In this document: piece by piece, positions 8,017 to 14,806 of the stretch
Numbering within the stretch: position 1 is the stretch's first letter
Layout of the letters: the number at the start of each line of letters is the position of its first letter
Assembly (NCBI RefSeq): GCF_024171925.1
Contig: NZ_JAMTCO010000018.1
Coordinates: 62,001-126,000 of the forward strand
DNA from: Actinokineospora diospyrosa
Lineage (GTDB): Bacteria > Actinomycetota > Actinomycetes > Mycobacteriales > Pseudonocardiaceae
Direction: 5' to 3'
DNA: 64,000 nt
The notes under the pieces: generated by a model
The model's input: only the letters and a program-made list of their open reading frames with translations
Told to the model about the DNA's origin: nothing
The model's database searches: none
Program-made: the position numbers and the translations under genes

Positions 8017-8553
8017 TCAGGACCCGATCGGCGCGATCGTGTCAGCGAGGCATACCTCCAACATTTCCACGAAGCTTCCGAAGTCTTTTGACACCACCTG
8101 AACATCTGAGTCATCAACATCGAAGCTGTCGATGTCGAAGCATCCGTTGAGCCGATAGACTCTTTCATCTCCGGCGACGACGGTTAGAAGACCACCGCCA
8201 CCATCGGTGCCGAAAACAACAATCCTCCCACTCAACGCACCGGCCACCTTGGAAGGCAGGAGCCCGGACTGGGCGGATCGAATGACTTCGTCAGCCGAAT
8301 CGATGAACCATGCATTTCCAACAGCAGGAAGTGATACGTCCGCCACCGAATGATAGAATGGAATCAGGCCACTTGAAGCTCCCCGCGAAACCAACTCATC
8401 TACTTCTTTCGAAGAAAGTTCTTCAGTTCGCCTGGAGACCTTGTTATCCCCCGGCGAATATCCGTAATACGCTTCAAAACCCGTGACCAATTTGTCCACC
8501 ATGCTAGCCATACGGTCGATCCAGTCACTTAGGCTCTGCCCAGAAGTAAGCAC
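8017..8553 (-). CDS. SUKH-like immunity protein of the Hint-HNH toxin cassette
   Basis: About 178 residues from a GTG (8551-8553) preceded by AGGGG; the start lies 29 bases inside the end of the toxin gene, giving a coupled toxin-immunity pair. Features: SSKEVDELVSRGASSGLIPF, an inner strand GRIVVFGTDGGGGLLTVVAG, an acidic DIDSFDVDDSDVQVVSKDF and a final helix FGSFVEMLEVCLADTIAP. FGTDGGG followed by a strand and the closing helix are typical of SMI1/KNR4-type immunity proteins. The cognate toxin should be the HNH nuclease directly upstream. Confidence 0.68.
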   Translation of the reverse strand: MLTSGQSLSDWIDRMASMVDKLVTGFEAYYGYSPGDNKVSRRTEELSSKEVDELVSRGASSGLIPFYHSVADVSLPAVGNAWFIDSADEVIRSAQSGLLPSKVAGALSGRIVVFGTDGGGGLLTVVAGDERVYRLNGCFDIDSFDVDDSDVQVVSKDFGSFVEMLEVCLADTIAPIGS

Positions 8554-9325
8554 TGTATCCCCTATCAATTTGGGCCGCATAAGCTTCAATTTGAGCGCGC
8601 GTCGCATTTGGGTTGGTCTCTTTAAAGTACTTCCATTGAAGCGTGATGTCTTGATGGACGTTCGCTCCGCGCGATTTCATCCTACCACCTGGGATTCCGC
8701 GAATATTACTAGGCGCATCAAAATCGAAGTCAACGAACTCAGGATGATTTCGATACTCCTGCGGGATCGCGTGGTGCGCATCCCAGTCGTTCGGCAGGTC
8801 CTGAAACCCGCCATTTCTCATAGTCGCGATAAATCGACCTCGATAGTTGGATTTCGCGATTCCAGGAAGGTTCGGATCATCACCGCACCTGTTGTGCACA
8901 AGTACCGCAGTCTCTCCAGCTACCACAAAGAAGGTGTGAGCGGTATCGACAGTGAGATTGAATACCTCGACGGACCGACTGTAGCCCTCTCGTAAGCCCA
9001 CGACAGCGGCCGGTGAACCACTCGAATCGAGCAGGAGATCCCCGAGATGCAGCGCTTTTGCGGGCAGCCACTCCCCCTCGGTTAAATTCCAGAAAGGGTG
9101 ACCAGCAGTCGTATCAATAGTACTGCCGTCCGCAAGTACAAGTTGCTGAACGGTGTCTTTGTGTGGCCACGTAGCGATCACATCTCGCGCGCTCTGCTCG
9201 CCAGTTTCGGGGTCCGCAGCGAGGACCTTCTCACCCGGTCGAATATCGCGGATCGGCTTTTCAGTGCCGTCTCCCAGCAGCACCTTGGTATCGCCATCGA
9301 CGCCGACCTCCGCCGGGACGGTCAT
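8525..9325 (-). CDS. Hint domain - HNH/EndoVII-type nuclease toxin cassette (body missing)
   Basis: 266 residues from ATG 9323-9325. Residues ~10-145 are a Hint domain (GDTKVLLGDGTEKPIRDIRP, TTAGHPFWN, NLTVDTAHTFFVVAGETAVLVHN). Residues ~150-266 are the toxin: NDWDAHHAIPQEYRNHPEFV, then FDAPSNIRGIPGGRMKSRGA and a helical end. DAHHAIPQ is the metal-binding HH of the HNH/Endonuclease VII group. There is no RHS body, secretion signal or export domain. The usual first Cys of the Hint domain (CSFSGDT in the neighbour) is replaced by VGVDGDT, so self-cleavage should be impaired. It looks like a displaced C-terminal cassette kept with its immunity gene. Confidence 0.72.
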   Translation of the reverse strand: MTVPAEVGVDGDTKVLLGDGTEKPIRDIRPGEKVLAADPETGEQSARDVIATWPHKDTVQQLVLADGSTIDTTAGHPFWNLTEGEWLPAKALHLGDLLLDSSGSPAAVVGLREGYSRSVEVFNLTVDTAHTFFVVAGETAVLVHNRCGDDPNLPGIAKSNYRGRFIATMRNGGFQDLPNDWDAHHAIPQEYRNHPEFVDFDFDAPSNIRGIPGGRMKSRGANVHQDITLQWKYFKETNPNATRAQIEAYAAQIDRGYSAYFWAEPK

Positions 9326-9329
9326 CCCG

Positions 9330-10106
9330 CCGACGAGCGCGAACCTGCGGTCGTTCGGCGCGATCACCTGGGCCAACCCCACCACCGGCAGCGAGCAGAC
9401 CGACATCTACGTCGCCACGCCTGCCGGTGAACTGCTGGTGTATCAACCGGTGCCGTCGGGGATCCTCGGTGTGCCGCGCCAGGCTGGGAACGCGGGCTGG
9501 CAGTTCATCACACCCATCGGCCTCGCCGACTGGAACCACGACAACTACCCGGACCTGGTGGCGCGCAACGACAGCACGTGCAACGAGATGGTCTACCCCG
9601 GCTCACCCACCGGGTTCGGCCTGCCCACCCAGATCGGCACCGGCTGGTGCGGCTACACCTTCTACGGCATCACCGACTGGACCCGCGACGGCCACCACGA
9701 CATCATCGCCGTCGACTCCGGTGGCACCCAGTGGGTGTACCCCGGGGACCTCACCGGCGGCACCGCGACCCGCATCCAGATCGGCACCGGCTGGAGCTCG
9801 GACCTCACCCCGTGGGGCATCGCCGACTTCAACGGCGACAACCACCCCGACATCATCACCCGGCAGAGCAGCACGAGCCAGCTCAGGATGTACCCCGGGG
9901 ACAACACCGGCACCGGCAACGGGGCGGGAACCGTCATCGGTTCCGGCTTCACCGGCGCGACCTTCTTCGGCTTCACCAAGTACTACGTCGCGAACCAACC
10001 CCTCGCGATGCTCACCCGCTTCACCGGCACCCTCACCCGCTACACCACCAACGGCGCTGGAGGTTGGTCAAACGGCACCGGTACCGCCATCGCCACCGGT
10101 TGGTGA
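9330..10106 (+). pseudogene. FG-GAP/VCBS repeat protein fragment, 5' truncated
   Basis: The rightward frame ending at 10106 carries at least three calcium-binding-type repeats: GLADWNHDNYPDLVARN, GITDWTRDGHHDIIAVDSGG and GIADFNGDNHPDIITRQSS, each followed by a YPG strand pair (MVYPGSPTG, WVYPGDLTG, RMYPGDNTG). These are FG-GAP/VCBS beta-propeller blades of secreted proteins. There is no signal peptide: upstream of ~9330 the frame runs antisense through the Hint gene and is meaningless. The fragment is probably the C-terminal half of a secreted protein cut by recombination. Confidence 0.65.
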
Positions 10107-10239
10107 TCCCCGTCGGGACTGGTTGAGGAACCGATGAGTCGGTGATCGGCTCCATGGCGGTGGTGTGGCCAGCACCATTGGTCACACCACCGCCCCTACG
10201 TGGACGTGGCGCCCCGACACTGGGCTTTCCCTGCCCGGC

Positions 10240-10572
10240 TCACCTGGTTCTCGCCAGCCAGCCGATGTCGCCCATGTTCGGGTCGCGGCCGAGGTCTTGC
10301 CACATCGACATTGCTGTGGCTACCGAGGTCGATGGGTTGTCCCATGGGAGAAACGTGCCGGTTTTGCCGTCCAGGTCGCCTAGGGCGACGTTGGAGTCGG
10401 TGAGGGCGGTCAGGATTGCTTGGGAGAGCGTTCGGAGAAGGTCGTCGACGGCTTCGGGTAGGGCTCGGCGTAGGTGCCAGAGCAGTGACCAGAACTCGAC
10501 CTAGTCGTCGTCGAGTTCTCGGCTGAGGGACTCCGCCACCTTGATGGCGACGACCACCTCGGATTCGATCAT
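10240..10572 (-). pseudogene. Second copy of the 110-residue immunity-like gene, interrupted by an amber codon
   Basis: Same length (111 codons) as the gene at 4395-4727 and alignable throughout: MIESEVVVAIKVAESLSREL at the start, DPNMGDIGWLARTR at the end. The codon for Tyr in DDDYVEFWSLLWH is TAG here, after 23 codons, so the product is truncated. Apart from this base the frame is fully open, so the loss is recent or the stop is read through. Its ATG overlaps the TGA of the upstream gene (ATGA), so the two formed a coupled pair. Confidence 0.78.
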
Positions 10573-11183
10573 GGTTGAGCTTTCTCGGAACGGTCCACGA
10601 GGTTCAAGCGGGCGGCGCCGTCGCGGGACCACTGGTGCAGGGTGGCCTTGACCGCGTCCTCTCCGCTACTTGAGTCGAGGTCCAGGATTGTCTGTGCTCG
10701 CTCCGAAGCGTCCCACATCTCAGGACGATCCGACTCGTAGTCCGCCACGCGCCGGAGGGCCAGCAATGCGGTCTTTCGACGGCCGAGGAGGTAGCGGGCG
10801 TATCCGGCGCTTTCTGCGGTTTGGATGTTGCCCTTGAAAACCCCGTCGTACTTGGCTATGTGTTCCAGTTTGGCGGCGTCGTCGGTGGCGGCCATGCTGG
10901 TGAGGACGGTTTGGACGGCGGATGTCAGGGTGTTGTCGCCCTCGTAGAAGCGGCCGGGGTCCAGGCGCTTCGAGAATGAGAGGTCTAGGTGGTCGAGTGC
11001 GTGGAAGAGCGGGGTGAAGACGCGCCATAGGTAGGTGCCGGTGTCATAGGACGAGCTCTCGGCCAGTACGCCGTAGGCCACGTGGACGACCGGGGCGCGG
11101 TAGCAGAACGCGCCCTGGAACTTCCACTCCGGGTTTCCCACGAGAAGCGGTTGGATCTGCCGCTTCCACACGGCGGCTTTCAT
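10569..11183 (-). CDS. Unrecognised protein coupled to an immunity-like gene
   Basis: 204 residues, no signal peptide or membrane helix. Visible pieces: QIQPLLVGNPEWKFQGAFCY, YGVLAESSSYDTGTYLWRVF, FTPLFHALDHLDLSFSKRLD, and a helical repeat-like second half (YLLGRRKTALLALRRVADYE, MWDASERAQTILDLDSSSGE). I do not recognise it. It ends in an ATGA overlap with the broken immunity-like gene, and starts 22 bases after hpgT on the same strand, so it may be co-transcribed with the biosynthetic operon by read-through. It most likely belongs to the toxin/immunity region rather than to the pathway. Confidence 0.6.
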   Translation of the reverse strand: MKAAVWKRQIQPLLVGNPEWKFQGAFCYRAPVVHVAYGVLAESSSYDTGTYLWRVFTPLFHALDHLDLSFSKRLDPGRFYEGDNTLTSAVQTVLTSMAATDDAAKLEHIAKYDGVFKGNIQTAESAGYARYLLGRRKTALLALRRVADYESDRPEMWDASERAQTILDLDSSSGEDAVKATLHQWSRDGAARLNLVDRSEKAQP

Positions 11184-11205
11184 GGTGGCCAGTTCCAGGC
11201 GGTCG

Positions 11206-12528
11206 TCAGCTCTGGATGGTGTCTTTGATGAAGGAAGCCAGGCGGGTCATGCCTTCCACGATGGTGTCGGGGTCCAAGGCGCTGCAAGAGAGGCGCAGCT
11301 GGTAGTCGCCCTCGGCGTCGTGGTGGAAGTAGTTCATGGGGGTCCAGAGGACGCCGTAGTCGCGGGCGGCGCGGTTTAGGGCGGCGTCGTTCGCGGGGAA
11401 GGGGACGTTGACCACCAGGAAGAAGCCGCCTTCGGGGGCGTTCCAGGAGATGCCGAGGGGGGTGCGGACCTCCGGGGGGAAGTGGTGCTCCAGTTGGTCC
11501 AAGACCGTCTGGAGGTTGTTGCGGTAGAAGGCGATGGCCTGGGTGTTGGCGTCGCGCAGCCTGCAGTCGGCTTGGATGAGCATGCCGCCGATGGCTGCTT
11601 GGCTGAGGGCGGCCGTGTTGACGGTGGTCATGCTCTTGATCTTCGACAGGGAGTCGGAGAGGAGGCCGACGGTGCCGTCCGCGGATTCAACCGGCTGGTC
11701 GGCCAGGACGTAGCCGACTCGGGCGCCGGGGAAGCCGGTTTTGGCGAAGGAGCCTAAGTAGATGACGCGCTTGCCGCGGTCGAGCGCCTTGAGGGTGGGG
11801 CGGGGGTTGCCTTCGCGGAGGAAGAAGCCGTACGGGTTGTCCTCGAGGAGGAGCAGGTCTTCCTGCTCGGCGACGCGCAGCAACTCTTCGCGCGCCGACA
11901 CCGGCATGCTGGAGCCGGAGGGGTTGGCGAAGTCGGGGACCAGGTACATCGCGCGGGGGCGTTTGCCGGTGGCGCGGACCTCAGCGGCGGCAGCGGCGAC
12001 GGCGGCCGGGTCGACGCCGTGGGGGCCCTCGGGGACGGGGTGGATGGGGATGTCCAGGACCGTCGCGGTGCCGGTGATGCCGACGTAGCAGGGGGAGCTG
12101 ACCAGGAGCACGTCATCCGGGCCCGCGAAGAGGGCACGGAGGGTGAGGAGCATGCCCTCCTGGCAACCGACGGTCACGACGACCGCTTGCGGGTCGACCT
12201 CGATCCCCTCGTCGTTCAAGACAGTGCGGGCGATCAGGCCGTGGATGTGCCCGTTGGTGCGCCCGTACTGGAAGATGTTCGTCCGCACCTGCGACTCGGT
12301 GTAGCCCAGGTCGTTCGCCAGGTACTCGGTGTACGCCTTGAGGTAGTCGAACACCTGGCTGGTCTCGAAGAACCCCTCGTACGGCCGCCCCGGGGCGAAC
12401 GAGATCGCGTCCGGGAACCGGCCGACGACCTCGTTGAGGAAGTTCATCGACTCCATGCCCGGGTCGGTGACGCTGCCGTGGAGGTCGGCCGCACGCAGCA
12501 GCACCCCGGAGATGGCCTCTAATGACAC
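11206..12528 (-). CDS. hpgT: HpgT-type (hydroxyphenylglycine) PLP-dependent transaminase
   Basis: 440 residues, fold type I aminotransferase. The N-terminal stretch LHGSVTDPGMESMNFLNEVV and FPDAISFAPGRPYEGFF is characteristic of HpgT, the enzyme that converts 4-hydroxybenzoylformate (or the 3,5-dihydroxy analogue) to L-hydroxyphenylglycine using tyrosine as amino donor. PLP-site marks: GCQEGMLLTLRALF, YLVPDFANPSGSSM, LLEDNPYG and the lysine in GSFAKTGFPGARVGY; the C-terminal Arg is in QLRLSCSALD. HmaS and Hmo of the same pathway lie in this cluster, which supports the 4-hydroxy substrate. The third codon is TTA, a bldA-dependent rarity. The GTG start (12526-12528) is preferred because residues after it match the family. 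Confidence 0.85.
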   Translation of the reverse strand: MSLEAISGVLLRAADLHGSVTDPGMESMNFLNEVVGRFPDAISFAPGRPYEGFFETSQVFDYLKAYTEYLANDLGYTESQVRTNIFQYGRTNGHIHGLIARTVLNDEGIEVDPQAVVVTVGCQEGMLLTLRALFAGPDDVLLVSSPCYVGITGTATVLDIPIHPVPEGPHGVDPAAVAAAAAEVRATGKRPRAMYLVPDFANPSGSSMPVSAREELLRVAEQEDLLLLEDNPYGFFLREGNPRPTLKALDRGKRVIYLGSFAKTGFPGARVGYVLADQPVESADGTVGLLSDSLSKIKSMTTVNTAALSQAAIGGMLIQADCRLRDANTQAIAFYRNNLQTVLDQLEHHFPPEVRTPLGISWNAPEGGFFLVVNVPFPANDAALNRAARDYGVLWTPMNYFHHDAEGDYQLRLSCSALDPDTIVEGMTRLASFIKDTIQS

Positions 12529-12579
12529 GCCTGCACCCCTCGCCGTCCGGACCAAAGTCACCCAACTACAGGCACTTAA

Positions 12580-13512
12580 CTACAGGAACTTCCGCAGATA
12601 TGCAGCAACTTCTTCCTGGGCCCGCGCACCGGCGTCCAGATCCCCGGCCATCGCGAAGAAGCCGTGCACCATACCGTCGTAGCGGCTCACCACCGTCGGT
12701 ACGCCTGCCGCGGACAGCTTGCGGCCGTACTCTTCGCCCTGGTCACGCAGCGGGTCGTACTCCGCGGTGATCACTAGAGCGGGCGGTAGGCCGCTGTGGT
12801 CGAGGGCGCGCAGCGGCGACACCGCCGGGTCCATGCCGTCGGAAGGCGGGTCTGCCAGGTAGTGGCTCCAGTACCAGGCCACTGACCGGCTGTTGAAGAA
12901 CGCCGGGTCGGTGTTCTCGGCCATAGAGCCTGTCGACGCCGTGTAGTCGGTGTTCGGGTAGACGAGCACCTGACACCGCAGCTCGGGGCCTCCCCTATCG
13001 CGCGCCATCAGCGAGACAACGGCGGCGAGGTTGCCGCCCGCGCTGTCCCCACCGACCGCAATACGACTGACGTCCGCGCCATAGCGAGACCCGTTGGCGG
13101 CGAACCACTCCACGGCGCCGTAGCAGTCCTCCAGGGCAGCCGGGAACTGGTGCTCTGGCGCCAACCGGTACCCGACGGCCACAGTGACGCACCCGACGGC
13201 GTTGGTCAGCCTGCGGCAGATGGCGTCGGAGGTGTCGATGGTGCCAAGAGTCCAGCCACCGCCGAAGAAGTAGAACAGGACCGGCAACGGTCCCTCGACG
13301 TCCGGCCTATAGACGCGGATGTCGATGTCACCGTCCGGACCGGGATACGTGTCGTTAACGACCGACCCCACCTGCTCGGGGGTGCCGCCTGCGGCCTGGA
13401 TGGAGGCGAGGTCATCGGCACGGGCCTGGGCCAGCGACAGCGTGTACAGCGGTGGGGTGTCCTGCGCGATCTTGCGTTCGCGCATCGCGGCGACCTGCGG
13501 GTCCAAAGGCAT
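12580..13512 (-). CDS. Alpha/beta hydrolase of the hormone-sensitive-lipase group
   Basis: 310 residues. The HSL landmarks are LPVLFYFFGGGWTLG (oxyanion loop), RLAPEHQFPAALEDC, GDSAGGNLAAVV with the nucleophilic Ser, AEYDPLRDQGEEY with the Asp, and DGMVHGFFAM with the His. The first residue of the HGGG motif is Phe instead of His, which may alter substrate choice. It sits in the leftward biosynthetic operon, 12 bases after the FabI-like gene, so a role in ester or thioester cleavage, or in releasing the product, is plausible. The ATG at 13510-13512 follows AGAGGAC. Confidence 0.85.
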   Translation of the reverse strand: MPLDPQVAAMRERKIAQDTPPLYTLSLAQARADDLASIQAAGGTPEQVGSVVNDTYPGPDGDIDIRVYRPDVEGPLPVLFYFFGGGWTLGTIDTSDAICRRLTNAVGCVTVAVGYRLAPEHQFPAALEDCYGAVEWFAANGSRYGADVSRIAVGGDSAGGNLAAVVSLMARDRGGPELRCQVLVYPNTDYTASTGSMAENTDPAFFNSRSVAWYWSHYLADPPSDGMDPAVSPLRALDHSGLPPALVITAEYDPLRDQGEEYGRKLSAAGVPTVVSRYDGMVHGFFAMAGDLDAGARAQEEVAAYLRKFL

Positions 13513-13524
13513 GGCGGTGTCCTC

Positions 13525-14313
13525 TCAGGCGCCCATGGCCAGGCCCATGGCGTGCACTCCGCCATCGACCATGAGCACCGAGGCGGTGGTGGCGGGGAGC
13601 AGGTCGGAGAACAGCGCGCACACGGAGGTGGCCACCGGGCGCGCGTCGTGCGGGTCCCAGCCCAGCGGGGCGTGGGTGTCCCAGTCGGCCTTGAGCTGGG
13701 CGAAGCCGGGGATGGACACGGCGGCCTTGGTGCGCAGCGGACCGGAGTTGACCAGGTTGACCCGGATGCCCTTGGGCCCGAGTTCGCGGGCCAGGTACCG
13801 GACGACCGCCTCCAGCCCGGCCTTGGCGACGCCCATCCAGTTGTAGGTGGGCCAGGCGACCTGCGCGTCGAACCCGAGGCCCACGACCGAGGAGCCGGGG
13901 CCCAGCAGCGGCAGGCAGGCGGCGACGAGCGCGTTGAACGAGTACGTCGACACGTGCACCGCGGTCGACACGTCCTCCCACGGCGCCTGGCTGAACTCAC
14001 CGCCGAGGCAGGTGGGCGGGGCGTAGGCGACCGCGTGCAGCACCCCGTCCAGGCCGTCGGCGAAGGCCGCGCGCTCGCGGACCCGGTCGGCCAGGGTCGC
14101 GAGCTGGCCCGCGTCGGTGACGTCCAGCTCGATCACCGGCACGTCCGGACCGAGCCGCTTGGCCAGCCGCTCGACCAGCGACATCCGCCCGAAGCCGGTG
14201 AGGATGACCTGGGCACCCTGCTCGGCGGCGTACTTCGCCACCTCGAAGGCGATCGAGGAGTCGGTGATGACCCCGGTGATCAGCAGCCGCTTCCCGTCGA
14301 GCAGTCCTGGCAC
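13525..14313 (-). CDS. Enoyl-ACP reductase, FabI/InhA type
   Basis: 262 residues, divergent short-chain dehydrogenase. LLDGKRLLITGVITDSSIAF is the InhA-like N-terminal NAD loop; later TYNWMGVAKAGLEAVVRYLA carries the Tyr and Lys (YxxxMxxxK) of FabI enzymes, and GIRVNLVNSGPLRTKAA follows as in InhA. It should reduce an enoyl thioester on an ACP using NADH. In this cluster it may act in the pathway as the ER of a type II FAS/PKS set, or be a spare FabI giving self-resistance to a FabI-targeting product. GTG start at 14311-14313, 13 bases after the thioesterase gene. Confidence 0.87.
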   Translation of the reverse strand: MPGLLDGKRLLITGVITDSSIAFEVAKYAAEQGAQVILTGFGRMSLVERLAKRLGPDVPVIELDVTDAGQLATLADRVRERAAFADGLDGVLHAVAYAPPTCLGGEFSQAPWEDVSTAVHVSTYSFNALVAACLPLLGPGSSVVGLGFDAQVAWPTYNWMGVAKAGLEAVVRYLARELGPKGIRVNLVNSGPLRTKAAVSIPGFAQLKADWDTHAPLGWDPHDARPVATSVCALFSDLLPATTASVLMVDGGVHAMGLAMGA

Positions 14314-14326
14314 GGTCCCTCCGCAA

Positions 14327-14797
14327 TCAGCCTGATGAGCGCGCCGGGCCCAGGACCGACAGGTGCGCCGCGCGCCACCGCTCGGTCCACGGCTCCGGCC
14401 GGAACGTCTTGGGGTTGAGCTTCACGACCGACCGCAGGCCGCTCGCGTGGGTCTGGCCCTGGGGTCCCACGCAGCGGAAGCCGTAGCGCAGGCTGGTGGA
14501 GCCCAGGTGGTCGAGCCACAGGTCCACGTCGAGCGGACCGGTGCCCAGGTACGGCAGCTCCAGGTCGACCTCGAAGCGGCGCACCGCGTGGAACTTGTCC
14601 GGGTTGTCCTCGATCGAGGCCTCCCAGGTGAAGCCGTTGCTCTCGAAGAACGCCGCGGTCGCGCGCTCGACGTGGACCGCGTACCTGGCGTTGTGCAGGA
14701 TGCCCATCGGGTCCAGCTCGTCGAAGAAGACCCGGGTCGCGTGCCGGAAGGTGCCCGGCTCGGTCGACGGTCCACTTCGGAGTGATGTCTCGGTCAT
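14327..14797 (-). CDS. Hot-dog fold acyl-CoA/ACP thioesterase (YbgC / 4HBT-like)
   Basis: 156 residues. ATRVFFDELDPMGILHNARYAVHVERA is split by the family's catalytic Asp in the D-x-MG-x-x-x-N-x-x-Y motif, and LPYLGTGPLDVDLWLDHLGS forms the following sheet. It should hydrolyse an acyl thioester. It lies 9 bases after the FAD protein gene and 13 before fabI in the operon, making it the natural release or editing enzyme for ACP-bound intermediates. Size and motif fit single-domain hot-dog thioesterases. Chain length or aryl preference cannot be read from sequence. Confidence 0.85.
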   Translation of the reverse strand: MTETSLRSGPSTEPGTFRHATRVFFDELDPMGILHNARYAVHVERATAAFFESNGFTWEASIEDNPDKFHAVRRFEVDLELPYLGTGPLDVDLWLDHLGSTSLRYGFRCVGPQGQTHASGLRSVVKLNPKTFRPEPWTERWRAAHLSVLGPARSSG

Positions 14798-14806
14798 GAC
14801 CCCAAC

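Noticed and set aside
13150-14418. Rightward open frame of 422 codons opposite FabI
   Set aside because: Same shadow effect; FabI on the other strand has full motifs.
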